NCBI GenBank assembly: GCA_963675955.2
Contig: CAXXVR010000002.1
Span: 1,364,001 to 1,428,000, forward strand
Length of the DNA stretch: 64,000 nucleotides
Direction: 5' to 3'
Source of the DNA: Desulfocicer sp963675955
GTDB taxonomy: Bacteria > Desulfobacterota > Desulfobacteria > Desulfobacterales > Desulfobacteraceae
Shown: in pieces, positions 1 through 9,615 of the stretch
Layout of the letters: every line of letters begins with the position of its first letter
Position numbering within the stretch: the first letter of the stretch is position 1
Notes under the pieces: generated by a model
What the model saw: the letters and a program-made list of their open reading frames with translations, nothing else
What the model was told of the DNA's origin: nothing
The model's database searches: none
Made by a program: the position numbers and the translations under genes

Positions 1-2
1 AA

Positions 3-1829
3 TTGTCCCTTGGCAAAAAAATCAGTTTAGGTTTTTCTCTGTCCCTTCTTTTTACCTTGATCGTTGGCATTGCCGGATATTATGCGCTGGGGACAGCAAC
101 CAGTGGAGGTGCGTTCTATCAAAGTGTCAATGAGTCCCAGGTGGTGTTTTCCATGGCAAAAGAAGAAATGGCCAGCTACATGATGCATCGTTCCCCGGAA
201 GAACGTGAAGAGCAGCAGCAGGCATTCCAGAAGGCCATGGCGCTTCTGGTAAAGACCCAGAAATTGATCAATGACCAGCAAGATCGTGTTTCTGACGTCC
301 TTTACAGGGAAAACTTGTCCGCCAACAGTGAAAATATAAAAAAATATATTGAAGATTTTAGGGAATTGAATACTTCGGAAATTGCATTGATCGCGGTTGA
401 GCAGGAAATGAATGATGTCATGCAGACCATGACCACTACCCTTGAAAAAGATTTATGGCTGGTGGAGGACATCATAAACATCTCCAAGAGATTATTTGCA
501 GACAGTACCCGTTATATGCTGCAAAAGCAGGAGTCGGTGTATGAAAGTATTCAGGAATTGTCCCAGAAACAGCAGGAGCTGGTGATTAAGTGGATGGAGC
601 TGGTGGAAAATTCCCAAACCCTTTCCCCCGTTGCCCAGGAATTGTCCCGCCTTTCCATTTCCTTTGCTGAAGGTCTTGTCAAATATCACGAGGGTGATGC
701 CATGTGTAATGTGATTTTATCTCGTATGGACCAGCGTCAGAAAGATTTGCAGAGGCTTTTTTCCGATCTTGGACAGTTGACGGTGAGCGAAATGCAGACC
801 GTTGAGAAAAGAGCAAAAAAGATTATTATTGCAGGGGTGGTGGTGGCTTTTCTGGCCGGTATTCTGGTGGCATTTATACTTATCCGGGGAATAACCGGTG
901 CCATTAATTATATTACCCGGGGGATGAATGAAGGCTCAACCCAGGTGGCCGTGGCATCAAGTCAGGTCTCTTCCTCCAGTCAATCCATGGCCGAGGGGGC
1001 ATCCAGGCAGGCTGCAGCCATTGAGGAAACATCTGCTTCCATGGAAGAAATGGCATCCATGACCCGGAAAAATGCTGAAAATGCCAGGCATGCAGACAAT
1101 TTGATGAAAGAGGCAAACCAGGTAGTGACCCTTGCCAATGGCTCCATGGATCGCTTGACTCGATCCATGGCAGATATTTCAAAGGCAAGTGAAGAAACTT
1201 CTAAGATCATTAAAACCATTGATGAGATTGCCTTTCAGACCAATCTGCTTGCACTGAATGCGGCTGTGGAAGCGGCCCGGGCCGGCGAAGCCGGAGCGGG
1301 ATTTGCCGTGGTGGCCGATGAGGTAAGAAACCTTGCCATGCGCGCCGCAGATGCGGCAAAAAACACTGAAACGTTAATTGCGGAAACCCTGATAAAGGTA
1401 AAAGACGGCTCCACACTGGTGAGTGATACTAATAATGCATTTAAAAAAGTTTCCCAAAGTACTGAAAAGGTGGGTAATCTTATTTTTGAAATATCCGAAG
1501 CTTCCAGGGAGCAGTCCAGCGGTATTGACCAGGTAAACACCGCAATTGCAGATGTGGATAAGGTGACCCAGGACGCCGTAGTCAATGCCGATTCCTCCGC
1601 TGCTGCTGCCGAAGAGATGCGCTCCCAGGCAGAACTTCTCCGGGGGTATGTGGAGAAGCTCATTACCCTTGTGACGGGCACTACCCAAACCATGGAAGAT
1701 GTTCCTTCCGTCCATCCTTTGAACCCTTCTCCGGAGAGACGCACCGCCATGCTCCAGGAAAAACAAGACAATCAAAAGAATGAAATCCGGCCGGATCAGG
1801 TGATTCCCTTTGATGATGACACGTTTTAA
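3..1829 (+). CDS. Methyl-accepting chemotaxis protein, start near or beyond window edge
   Basis: Transmembrane chemoreceptor that signals to CheA/CheW. A first membrane helix lies near residues 8-30, a periplasmic sensing region of about 245 residues follows, and a second helix is near 276-298. The cytoplasmic part is a long coiled coil with the invariant hairpin tip around residues 406-441 (IDEIAFQTNLLALNAAVEAA, then GEAGAGFAVVADEVR). A glutamate-rich methylation stretch (AAAIEETSASMEEM) follows soon after the second helix, so the HAMP linker looks very short or absent. The first usable start in the window is TTG at base 3; the true start could lie upstream. The ligand cannot be read from the sequence, because the sensor region matches no domain I recognise. 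The next gene is 90 bases downstream and unrelated. Confidence 0.92.
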   Translation: MSLGKKISLGFSLSLLFTLIVGIAGYYALGTATSGGAFYQSVNESQVVFSMAKEEMASYMMHRSPEEREEQQQAFQKAMALLVKTQKLINDQQDRVSDVLYRENLSANSENIKKYIEDFRELNTSEIALIAVEQEMNDVMQTMTTTLEKDLWLVEDIINISKRLFADSTRYMLQKQESVYESIQELSQKQQELVIKWMELVENSQTLSPVAQELSRLSISFAEGLVKYHEGDAMCNVILSRMDQRQKDLQRLFSDLGQLTVSEMQTVEKRAKKIIIAGVVVAFLAGILVAFILIRGITGAINYITRGMNEGSTQVAVASSQVSSSSQSMAEGASRQAAAIEETSASMEEMASMTRKNAENARHADNLMKEANQVVTLANGSMDRLTRSMADISKASEETSKIIKTIDEIAFQTNLLALNAAVEAARAGEAGAGFAVVADEVRNLAMRAADAAKNTETLIAETLIKVKDGSTLVSDTNNAFKKVSQSTEKVGNLIFEISEASREQSSGIDQVNTAIADVDKVTQDAVVNADSSAAAAEEMRSQAELLRGYVEKLITLVTGTTQTMEDVPSVHPLNPSPERRTAMLQEKQDNQKNEIRPDQVIPFDDDTF

Positions 1830-1922
1830 AGATATAGATCTGATTATAAATTGATTATATCCCATGCAGGGTTTATAACCAATGTGCATGAAGAACCAAC
1901 AACAAACCACAGGAGGTGGGGT

Positions 1923-2927
1923 ATGACAATAAAGATTGGCATTAATGGATTTGGCAGAATCGGTAGAAATATTTTCAGAGCCATCAGTAAGGATGCGGCC
2001 TTTGCCGATGTGCAGGTGGTGGCCATCAATGATTTAACCGACAATAAAACCCTGGCCCATCTGTTGAAGTATGATTCGGTCATGGGCACCTTTGAGGGGG
2101 AAATCACAGGAGATGACACCGGTATCATGGTTGATGGTCGCCACATTGCAGTGTCTGACCATCGATCTCCTTCGGATATTCCCTGGGGGGAGCTTGGGGT
2201 GGATTATGTGGCCGAATGCACCGGAATTTTCCGGGACGGTGAATCCGCCCAGGGACACCTGGATGCCGGGGCCAAAAAGGTTGTTATTTCTGCACCGGCC
2301 AAGGGTGGGGTTAAAACCCTGGTGATGGGAGTAAATGAAGATGAGTATGATCCCACCCTTCACCATGTGGTGTCCAATGCCTCCTGTACCACGAACTGCC
2401 TGGCACCGGTGGCCCGGGTAATTCTGGATAATTTCGGCATTAAACGCGGTTTAATGACCACCATCCATGCCTATACCGGGGATCAGCGCCTGCTTGATTT
2501 CCCCCACAGTGATCTTCGACGTGCCAGGGCCGCAGGCCTTTCCATGATTCCCACCAAGACCGGTGCGGCGGCGGCGGTGGCCCTTGTCATTCCGGAATTG
2601 AAAAATAAATTTGATGGCCTTGCCGTCAGAGTGCCCACCCCCAATGTGTCCCTTGTGGATGTGGTGATGGAGGTGGAAAAAGAGGCAACGGTGCAGGAGG
2701 TAAATCAGGCACTCAAAACCGCAGCCAACCGATATTTGGGATATTCAGATCTTCCCCTGGTCTCCATTGATTATCAGGGAGATGCCCATTCATCGGTGGT
2801 GGATGCCGGTTCCACAAAGGTAATCGGTACCACGGTGAAGGTGATGAGCTGGTACGATAATGAATGGGGATACTCCAACCGGATGCTGGATCTTATCCTG
2901 CACATGGAAGCGGCAAAGCCCCTGTAA
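1923..2927 (+). CDS. gap: Type I glyceraldehyde-3-phosphate dehydrogenase
   Basis: Catalyses NAD(P)-dependent, phosphorylating oxidation of glyceraldehyde 3-phosphate in glycolysis and gluconeogenesis, in the cytosol. The N-terminal Rossmann motif is INGFGRIGRN. The catalytic cysteine is Cys155 in SNASCTTNCLAP. HAYTGDQRLLD and the C-terminal WYDNEWGYSNRM are family signatures. The start is ATG 1923, placed 5 bases after AGGAGGTGGGG; an in-frame upstream start at 1851 would add 24 residues that GAPDHs lack. Length of 334 residues is normal for the family. It stands alone, with repeat sequences between it and the next gene. Confidence 0.97.
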   Translation: MTIKIGINGFGRIGRNIFRAISKDAAFADVQVVAINDLTDNKTLAHLLKYDSVMGTFEGEITGDDTGIMVDGRHIAVSDHRSPSDIPWGELGVDYVAECTGIFRDGESAQGHLDAGAKKVVISAPAKGGVKTLVMGVNEDEYDPTLHHVVSNASCTTNCLAPVARVILDNFGIKRGLMTTIHAYTGDQRLLDFPHSDLRRARAAGLSMIPTKTGAAAAVALVIPELKNKFDGLAVRVPTPNVSLVDVVMEVEKEATVQEVNQALKTAANRYLGYSDLPLVSIDYQGDAHSSVVDAGSTKVIGTTVKVMSWYDNEWGYSNRMLDLILHMEAAKPL

Positions 2928-2968
2928 TTCAGCCGGGCAAATGGGCCGCTGACGGTCCGGGGCTGGTC

Positions 2969-3040
2969 CGATAGCCCGACGGCAGCGGCATAAGGCCATT
3001 TTTAATCTTCGTTGTGTCCGTCAGGACATGCCAGTTATAT
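2969..3040 (-). repeat. Dispersed intergenic repeat family C, copy 1
   Basis: Read on the minus strand, this block matches copies near 27547 and 29346. Shared words include CATGTCCTGACGGACACAAC, followed by a GAAT/GAAG-ATT-RAAAATG stretch and TGCCGCTSCCG-CGGGCT. It lies between the GAPDH gene and the PEP-synthase-like gene. No protein-coding pattern is visible. Function unknown. Confidence 0.7.
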
Positions 3041-3056
3041 TGACATCTATTGGGCA

Positions 3057-3147
3057 GGGGTCAGCCTTGGCTTATGGGCACTATTCCCAGTAATTCACAG
3101 GTCGTATGGATCGAGGGGGATCGTGCCCATAAGCCGGGTCTGACCCC
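3057..3147. repeat. Long inverted repeat upstream of the PEP-synthase-like gene
   Basis: Left arm 3057-3081 and right arm 3123-3147 are 25 bases each, with 3 mismatches. The inner 13 bases (GGCTTATGGGCAC and its complement) are perfect. The loop is about 41 bases. It lies 38 bases before the start codon of the next gene. There is no T run, so it is not a standard terminator; it could be an mRNA hairpin or a mobile palindromic unit. Confidence 0.75.
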
Positions 3148-3184
3148 GTTGCCTTTGAGTAATACCGTCTGAAGGGGAGGTCGA

Positions 3185-6100
3185 ATGGAGCGGGTCTCAT
3201 TTTCTCAGTTTATTGAATCATCGGATGCCCTTCGGGCCAATCTCATGGAAACCGCACAGGATGTGGTGATCCCTCCGGAATACAGGCTGCTCCTGGATAT
3301 TGTAGTTGATTTCCGGGGTATCCATAACCAGCTTGAGACCCTGCTTTCTGAGGTGTGTCATACATACCGTAACTGGGAACTGCTGTTGCCCCAGTTGAGA
3401 AATTTTACGTTAAAGAACAGCATTCATTACAAGGGGCATCCCCGTGGCCCTGAAGCCTTTGGACTTTTCAGCGGCATCTACATGGATGCCCTGGAAGAAT
3501 CCATCAAGAGGGACGATCTTCCTGCCCTTTTGATGGAGGGGCTTTTTTCCTGGGTGGATAAGTTCATCTCCCTCTTTTCCGGTGAGGATCTGTTGTTGTA
3601 TCAAACGGCTTTTAACAAGCTGTTTGAATCATTGATTCAGCTGGGCAATCGCCATGAACGTCTGGTTATGTTCATGGTGCAGGGCCGGATACCCATGCAA
3701 CGAGTGGTTCATCGTCTGCTGGCGCTTCAGGAGAACCTGTCATCGCCCCTTGATCATCGCTGCCTGTCCCGTCTGATGATTTTTATTCTTGAGAACAATT
3801 ACCGGTACTGGCAGCAGGAAGATGATCCCATGGTGTGGTTTCATACAGAATGCCGAGATCTATGCCGGGATACTTCCACCATGGAATTGATTCAAAGCGT
3901 TTCCCATCAATCTCTGGCATCATATTGCAGCATCCTTACAGACATTAACGTGGAAGCAGATGAAAACAACGGTTTGAACCGATTAATGGCCCTGCCTGCC
4001 CATGTGGACATTGTAAAGGTTTACAAGGAAATTTCCACCCGTCTCAATCGGGGTCAGACGTCGTCTTCCGGAGGGGATGGTCCCGGTTCTGATGACAGGG
4101 AAGCGATGGTTCTGGAAAATCAGAAGCTCTTGTTTCTGTTCAGAATCATGGATACCCGGGGGCTGTATCTCATCCACGAAGAGACCCTGAGAACCATCAA
4201 CCAGGGTCTTGTGCGGTTGATCCGGCAGCAGTCCTTTGAAGACATTGAAACCTTTTTGCTCACTACTTTTCAACTTTTAAAGGTCAATGTCAGGAAATTT
4301 CCCCACACATCCCTGAAGTGCATTGAAATCCTGGGAGAAGAAGTCTTTAAACGGGGTAATTCCCGTATGGTGGAGGCCTTTTTGTGGGAGGCGGTGCGGT
4401 TTGGATTCCAGCATGCCGGTGTGACGGGGATAGACGAAGACTGGCAGCCCATCACCAATCCAGCCCATCTGACCAATATCCGGGTGTGGCTGCACCTGAT
4501 TACCCGGGAACCTAAATGGTGTGCCACCCTTTTTTCTGCTTTGATCATTCATTTAAAGCTTGCCGGTACCTGTGTGAAAGATACAGATCTTTTCCAGCGG
4601 GATATCACCCACCTTTTAAACCATCCCATTGAGCCGGTGTACAACCTGGTCAAGCAGTTTGCCAAGCTCATGCCGGTTTTTTACAATGAAATCGGGGCGG
4701 AAGGCGAGCTTCGATATGTGTCCACAGAGCTTGATGAAATTCATAAGCGTAAAGATCGTCTCATTCATTTTTTAAGAAAGCAGAGCCATGTAGAAAGCTC
4801 CAATCTCATTGTGGAGTTTATCCAGGAGATTTTTATTTTCTGGGCCACAAGGGACAAGAAACGTCTTGCGCCCATTCTTCCCCAAGAGGTGCTTGAGGAG
4901 GTAGCCACCACCGGCCCCTTTATTGATGAGCAGTATATCCTGAGCCATCGTATTCAAAAAGAACTCAATTTTAACACCCCGGAGGCGCTTCTGTCCTGGG
5001 ACAAGAAAGAACGAAAGCAATATCTCGATTCCCAGAAGGATATTTCCCGGGGAGAACGGCGGCGCTTTGATCTGATGATTCAGATGTACAAGCTGCTCCA
5101 CCAGAAGTACAATCTAAGCTTCCAGGAGCTTCGGGAAGAACTTGTGGAAGCTGAAAGGGAAGGGTTTTCCGGCATGGAGGCCTTGGCCGATGTCCTGGCA
5201 GAAGGGGACACGGAAAAATCTTTGAAGGCATTGTTGACAAGTCTTGAGGGCCTTAAGGAAATAATTCTTTCCACTGAAACTTTTCCCGCCAAGGAGGCTA
5301 TCTATCACAAACGCCACATTGCCGTGGATATTCCGTCCGTGTATGGGCGGTACCAGGAACGTAAATTTGACAGCCTGAGCCTGACCTTCCGCATGGAAAA
5401 TCTGGCAGGGGTACTCCTTGAAAAACTGCCGGACACCGTGAATCTTTCTTTTATCACCCAGGCCACTTTTTTTCGCATTGTCTCGTGTTTGAAACTGTTT
5501 ATGCGGGCACTGGCCATTGATGGCATCACCTCCCGACGTCTTGATACCTATCTGTCCATCCTGGACAGTTCATTGAAGATCAGGCGCTTTTCCTATACCC
5601 AGTATCTGGATATTTTCCGGGGTCTTCTGGAAGGGGTCAAGGATGTGATCTATGCCAATTATACCAATATTCACCAAAACAATCTTTCCATAATCATTCC
5701 CCAGATTGGCCATGATAATCTGTTGAGTCGTTATCGGTCCAAATGGCGTGATAACGATGGGGTGAACACCACCCATCGGCTTTCAGAAGCCTTTTTTCGG
5801 GATCTGATTTCCTCCACCTTCGGCCTCCAGCATTTGGACAACTTCATTACCCGGATCATACAGACCCTGGAGCGTCAACGGGATATTCTGGACGAACAGC
5901 ACCTGGATCTGCTCATGTCCTATAATCCGGAAAAAACGGTTTCCATGCTTCACGATATCAATGTGCATACCCATGATCTTATTCATCTGAGCAACAAAGG
6001 CTATAATCTGGTGACCCTTACCCACCTGAATCTGCCGGTGCCCCCCGCCTTTATTATCACCACCGAAGTGTTTCGCTGTCGGGACATCATCCATGGATTC

Positions 6101-7468
6101 AGCAAGGCAAGGGAAGAGTTCATGCACCGGGTGAGAAGTGCGTTGACCAGGGTGCAGGGGCTCACCGGCAAGGTGTTCGGGGATTCGGAAAACCCATTGC
6201 TTCTTTCCGTCAGAAGCGGGGCGGCCCTTTCCATGCCCGGGATGATGGCCACCATCCACAACATAGGACTCAATGATGAGTTGGTGGAGGCCTATGTAAA
6301 GAAGCATGGACATGGTTATCTGGCCTGGGATAATTACCGGCGGTTTGTTCAGTCATGGGCCATGATTTCCGGAGTGGACCGGGACAAGTTCCAGGAGTTG
6401 ATGGACGAGGCAAAACAGCGTCATGATGTGCAATTTAAATGGAAGTTCTCCCCGGTCCAGATGCGGGAACTGGCCCTGGACTATCAGAAACTGGTGCGAC
6501 GCCAGGGCATCACCATACCCGATGATCCCTGGCTCCAGCTGGCCCATGCCGTTGAGATGGTACTGGATTCCTGGAACGCCACCAAGGCTGTGGAGTATCG
6601 GGAAATCATGGACCTTTCTGACAGCTGGGGAACCGCAGTCATTGTGCAGAGTATGGTGTTTGGCAATAAAAGCAGTCAATCGGGGTCAGGGGTATTGTTC
6701 ACGGCCCATCCTTACAGAAAAGTACGTCGGGTGGCCCTGTGGGGTGATTATGCCTATGGGGACCAGGGGGAGGACATTGTGGCGGGACTTGTCACAAGTT
6801 ACCCCATTTCCGTGGAGCAGGCCCAGATTGACGGTCGCTCCGTGGACAAGAGCCTGGAAAAAAGTTTTCCGGATATTTACAATGAGTTGCTGCGCATTGC
6901 AAGGGAACTGGTTTATGAGGAGCGCTGGAATCCCCAGGAAATTGAGTTTACCTTTGAAGGACCAGCTGCCACGGATCTGTATCTGCTCCAGACCCGGGAC
7001 ATGATCACCATTAAAAAGCAGGAACAGTTTGATGTATTCGTGGCATCCCAGGCACTGGAGGCCGAGGGACTTGGCAAGGGCATCGGGGTGTCAGGTTCTG
7101 CCCTGTCCGGCAGGGCGGTGTTTTCTGAAGGCAATATTAAAAAATTGCGCCAGGAGGACCCGGATATGCCGTTGATTCTCATTCGCCAGGACACTGTCCC
7201 CGAAGATATAAAGGTTATTGACATGGCAGACGGGCTTCTCACCTCCCGGGGGGGGCAGACCTCCCATGCCTCAGTAGTGGCTGTACGCCTTGAAAAAACC
7301 TGCGTGGTGGGGCTTCGGGATTTGAAGGTGCATGAGTCTCGGCAGTATTGTGAAATCATGGACCATCGCATTGGGTTTGGGGATCTGTTGTCCATTGATG
7401 GTAGAAGCGGTCTTGTGCTGTTGGGACATCATCCCACCCGGACGGAAAAACATATCCTGCCCCTTTGA
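3185..7468 (+). CDS. Large PEP synthase/PPDK-like protein with a 930-residue N-terminal region and no TIM barrel
   Basis: 1427 residues. Roughly residues 1-930 match no family I recognise and look alpha-helical. Residues about 935-1270 resemble the ATP-grasp nucleotide-binding half of pyruvate phosphate dikinase/PEP synthase (NLPVPPAFIITTE, LSVRSGAALSMPGMMATIHN, and EIEFTFEG with LLQTRDM near the end). Residues about 1330-1376 are the swivelling phosphohistidine domain, with GGQTSHASVVA and probable phosphorylated His1361. The protein ends about 65 residues later, so the C-terminal PEP/pyruvate TIM barrel is missing. It may therefore phosphorylate its histidine from ATP and pass the phosphate to another acceptor; this is inference. 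The start ATG 3185 follows GGGGAGG. The patatin-like gene begins 22 bases downstream and is probably cotranscribed. Confidence 0.8.
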   Translation: MERVSFSQFIESSDALRANLMETAQDVVIPPEYRLLLDIVVDFRGIHNQLETLLSEVCHTYRNWELLLPQLRNFTLKNSIHYKGHPRGPEAFGLFSGIYMDALEESIKRDDLPALLMEGLFSWVDKFISLFSGEDLLLYQTAFNKLFESLIQLGNRHERLVMFMVQGRIPMQRVVHRLLALQENLSSPLDHRCLSRLMIFILENNYRYWQQEDDPMVWFHTECRDLCRDTSTMELIQSVSHQSLASYCSILTDINVEADENNGLNRLMALPAHVDIVKVYKEISTRLNRGQTSSSGGDGPGSDDREAMVLENQKLLFLFRIMDTRGLYLIHEETLRTINQGLVRLIRQQSFEDIETFLLTTFQLLKVNVRKFPHTSLKCIEILGEEVFKRGNSRMVEAFLWEAVRFGFQHAGVTGIDEDWQPITNPAHLTNIRVWLHLITREPKWCATLFSALIIHLKLAGTCVKDTDLFQRDITHLLNHPIEPVYNLVKQFAKLMPVFYNEIGAEGELRYVSTELDEIHKRKDRLIHFLRKQSHVESSNLIVEFIQEIFIFWATRDKKRLAPILPQEVLEEVATTGPFIDEQYILSHRIQKELNFNTPEALLSWDKKERKQYLDSQKDISRGERRRFDLMIQMYKLLHQKYNLSFQELREELVEAEREGFSGMEALADVLAEGDTEKSLKALLTSLEGLKEIILSTETFPAKEAIYHKRHIAVDIPSVYGRYQERKFDSLSLTFRMENLAGVLLEKLPDTVNLSFITQATFFRIVSCLKLFMRALAIDGITSRRLDTYLSILDSSLKIRRFSYTQYLDIFRGLLEGVKDVIYANYTNIHQNNLSIIIPQIGHDNLLSRYRSKWRDNDGVNTTHRLSEAFFRDLISSTFGLQHLDNFITRIIQTLERQRDILDEQHLDLLMSYNPEKTVSMLHDINVHTHDLIHLSNKGYNLVTLTHLNLPVPPAFIITTEVFRCRDIIHGFSKAREEFMHRVRSALTRVQGLTGKVFGDSENPLLLSVRSGAALSMPGMMATIHNIGLNDELVEAYVKKHGHGYLAWDNYRRFVQSWAMISGVDRDKFQELMDEAKQRHDVQFKWKFSPVQMRELALDYQKLVRRQGITIPDDPWLQLAHAVEMVLDSWNATKAVEYREIMDLSDSWGTAVIVQSMVFGNKSSQSGSGVLFTAHPYRKVRRVALWGDYAYGDQGEDIVAGLVTSYPISVEQAQIDGRSVDKSLEKSFPDIYNELLRIARELVYEERWNPQEIEFTFEGPAATDLYLLQTRDMITIKKQEQFDVFVASQALEAEGLGKGIGVSGSALSGRAVFSEGNIKKLRQEDPDMPLILIRQDTVPEDIKVIDMADGLLTSRGGQTSHASVVAVRLEKTCVVGLRDLKVHESRQYCEIMDHRIGFGDLLSIDGRSGLVLLGHHPTRTEKHILPL

Positions 7469-7490
7469 GGCATCTGGAAGGTTAATTATT

Positions 7491-8585
7491 GTGTCAACGT
7501 ATCTTTCTTTTTATGCAGGCCCCCGGGCCATGGATTTTATTCAGCAACAGGGACTTCATCCGGATCATGTAAAATGGGTTGCCGGGGCGGCAGGTGGTCC
7601 CAAATGTCTTGTTTTAACCCATCTGGATGGTTTTTTATTTGGGCAATGGTTTAAAAACAGGCAGAACCCGCTTTTCCTCATGGGTTCATCCGCCGGTGCC
7701 TGGCGATTTGCAGCAGCCTGTCAGAGGTATCCAGGCGTTGCCATGGCAACCTTCAGGGAGGCTTACATTAATCAGTGGTATGGCACAGCCCCCTGCCTGG
7801 ATGATATTGATCGTGAGTGCAAACGACTGCTCAATGGATTTTTGCCCGGGGATGCCATTGAGCAGATTTTAAATCATCCCTGTTTCCGGCTTAATTTTAT
7901 TTCCGCAAGGGCCAAGGGATTCGGAGCCAGTGAACATCCCCTGGCACAGGGAGCATGTCTGGCAGGGGCTGCCATTATGAATGCCGTGAAACGCGATTAT
8001 CTGAAATATTTTTTCCAGCGGGTTTTATTCCATCATCCCTGTCCCTTGCCTCCCCTTGGTGACATGACGGCCTTTGATACCTGTAAAGTTCCCCTGAGCC
8101 GGGATAATTTCAGGCTGGCGCTTTTGTCATCGGGGTCCATTCCCCTGGTGATGCCAGGTGTTGAACATATCCCCGATGCACCCCCGGGTGTCTACAGGGA
8201 TGGTGGTGTTGTTGATTATCACCAGGATCTTCCCTTTTCATCCTCTTTAAACGATGCATCTCCGGGAAATATTGTACTGTTTCCCCATTACACAAACCGG
8301 ATTATTCCCGGTTGGCTGGATAAAAAACTATTCTGGCGAACACCCCATGCCCAAAACATGGCCAACATGCTGCTGGTGGTGCCCACCCGGAAATTTCTGG
8401 ATCTGTTGCCCGGGAAACAGATTCCGGAACGGGGGGATTTTGTCCGGTATAAGGGAAAAAACCTGCAGCGCATTGCCCGTTGGTCCCTGGCCTGCAAACA
8501 ATCTCAAGTACTTGCCGCAGAGTTCCATGATACTGTGGCCTCGGGAAGGATCAAAACATGTCTTCATCCGATTTCTTCACTGTGA
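7491..8585 (+). CDS. Patatin-like phospholipase family protein
   Basis: Predicted serine acyl hydrolase with a Ser-Asp dyad. The nucleophile elbow is MGSSAGAW (G-x-S-x-G) and the catalytic aspartate lies in YRDGGVVDYH. Both are hallmarks of the patatin fold. An oxyanion-hole glycine run (AGAAGGPK) occurs near residue 33. The start chosen is GTG 7491, 10 bases after AAGG; an earlier in-frame ATG at 7332 lies inside the preceding gene and is unlikely. Length is 364 residues. There is no signal peptide, so it is probably cytosolic or peripheral to the membrane. Substrate unknown. It follows the PEP-synthase-like gene closely, which suggests one transcript. Confidence 0.85.
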   Translation: MSTYLSFYAGPRAMDFIQQQGLHPDHVKWVAGAAGGPKCLVLTHLDGFLFGQWFKNRQNPLFLMGSSAGAWRFAAACQRYPGVAMATFREAYINQWYGTAPCLDDIDRECKRLLNGFLPGDAIEQILNHPCFRLNFISARAKGFGASEHPLAQGACLAGAAIMNAVKRDYLKYFFQRVLFHHPCPLPPLGDMTAFDTCKVPLSRDNFRLALLSSGSIPLVMPGVEHIPDAPPGVYRDGGVVDYHQDLPFSSSLNDASPGNIVLFPHYTNRIIPGWLDKKLFWRTPHAQNMANMLLVVPTRKFLDLLPGKQIPERGDFVRYKGKNLQRIARWSLACKQSQVLAAEFHDTVASGRIKTCLHPISSL

Positions 8586-8717
8586 GATTCTGATTCCGTT
8601 TTTTAGCTGCCCCGTTCAGATTAAAAGGATCGGGTGTTGCCATGATAAAAAAATGGACTCATCAGGTGTGAGTTGTTCTTCCCAGTTTCAATTCTAATGT
8701 AAAAAAAAGAGGCATTT

Positions 8718-9485
8718 GTGGAGCCGATTACATTGACAATGGATGTACTGGTGTTCTTGTTTTTTTCTGCCTTTCTGGCCGGGCTGGTGGATGCTGTTGC
8801 CGGCGGTGGCGGGTTGATTGCCCTTCCGGCGCTTTTGTTTGCTGGAATTCCTCCCCAGCTGGCCCTGGGCACCAATAAACTCCAGGGCAGTTTCGGCACC
8901 TTGACGGCCTCATTCAACTATATCAGAAAGGGCCAGGCATCTCTAAAGGAGGCATGGGCAGGGGTTGTTTTTACCCTGGTAGGGGCCGTTGCCGGTGCCG
9001 GACTGGTACAGCAACTGGACCCGGATTTTCTGGCACCTGTCATTCCAGTACTGTTGTTTCTGGTATTTATCTATACCCTTTTTTCAAGGGATCTGGGATT
9101 AGCAGCGGGTGTTCCCAAGGTCTCCTGTGGTATGTTTTTTGTTTGTTTCGGGCTGGGCCTGGGATTTTATGACGGTTTTTTCGGCCCGGGAACGGGCTCC
9201 TTCTGGACCATGGGATTCATGGTGCTGCTGGGAATGAACATGACCAGGGCATCGGGATTTACCAAAATAATGAATTTCACCAGTAATATTGTGGCCCTTA
9301 TTTCCTTTATTGTCGGTGGCAATGTCCTTTATTCTGTGGGCCTTGTCATGGCGTGCGGGCAGATTCTTGGGGCTGTCATCGGCTCCAGCCTTGCCATCCA
9401 GAAAGGGGCACGTTTCATCCGGCCGGTGTTTCTGACTGTGATCTTTCTTACTATTGTGCGGCTGGGGTATCAGAATTTCTTTTGA
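8718..9485 (+). CDS. TSUP (TauE/SafE/YfcA) family membrane permease
   Basis: Inner-membrane protein of 255 residues with about eight hydrophobic helices. The first half-repeat carries the family signature AGLVDAVAGGGGLIALP followed by LGTNKLQGSFGTL. The second half-repeat has GFYDGFFGPGTGSF and ASGFTKIMNFTSN. Members export or import small sulfur-containing or organic anions such as sulfite and sulfoacetate; the substrate here is not evident. The start is GTG 8718, preceded by AAGAGG at suitable distance. It stands apart from its neighbours, 132 bases after the patatin gene. Confidence 0.9.
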   Translation: MEPITLTMDVLVFLFFSAFLAGLVDAVAGGGGLIALPALLFAGIPPQLALGTNKLQGSFGTLTASFNYIRKGQASLKEAWAGVVFTLVGAVAGAGLVQQLDPDFLAPVIPVLLFLVFIYTLFSRDLGLAAGVPKVSCGMFFVCFGLGLGFYDGFFGPGTGSFWTMGFMVLLGMNMTRASGFTKIMNFTSNIVALISFIVGGNVLYSVGLVMACGQILGAVIGSSLAIQKGARFIRPVFLTVIFLTIVRLGYQNFF

Positions 9486-9615
9486 GAAAACCATGCGGTG
9501 TGATCATGGGCACTTATAAGCGAAGCCCGTGCCATGATTTGCAAAGTTCTTTATTCCAACGATGACCCCGTTCTGTATGTTGTCAGGGACCATGTGAAAA
9601 CGATTGGCCTGTTCT

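Noticed and set aside
1851..1922. N-terminal extension of GAPDH from an upstream start
   Set aside because: The strong Shine-Dalgarno and the family start both point to ATG 1923.
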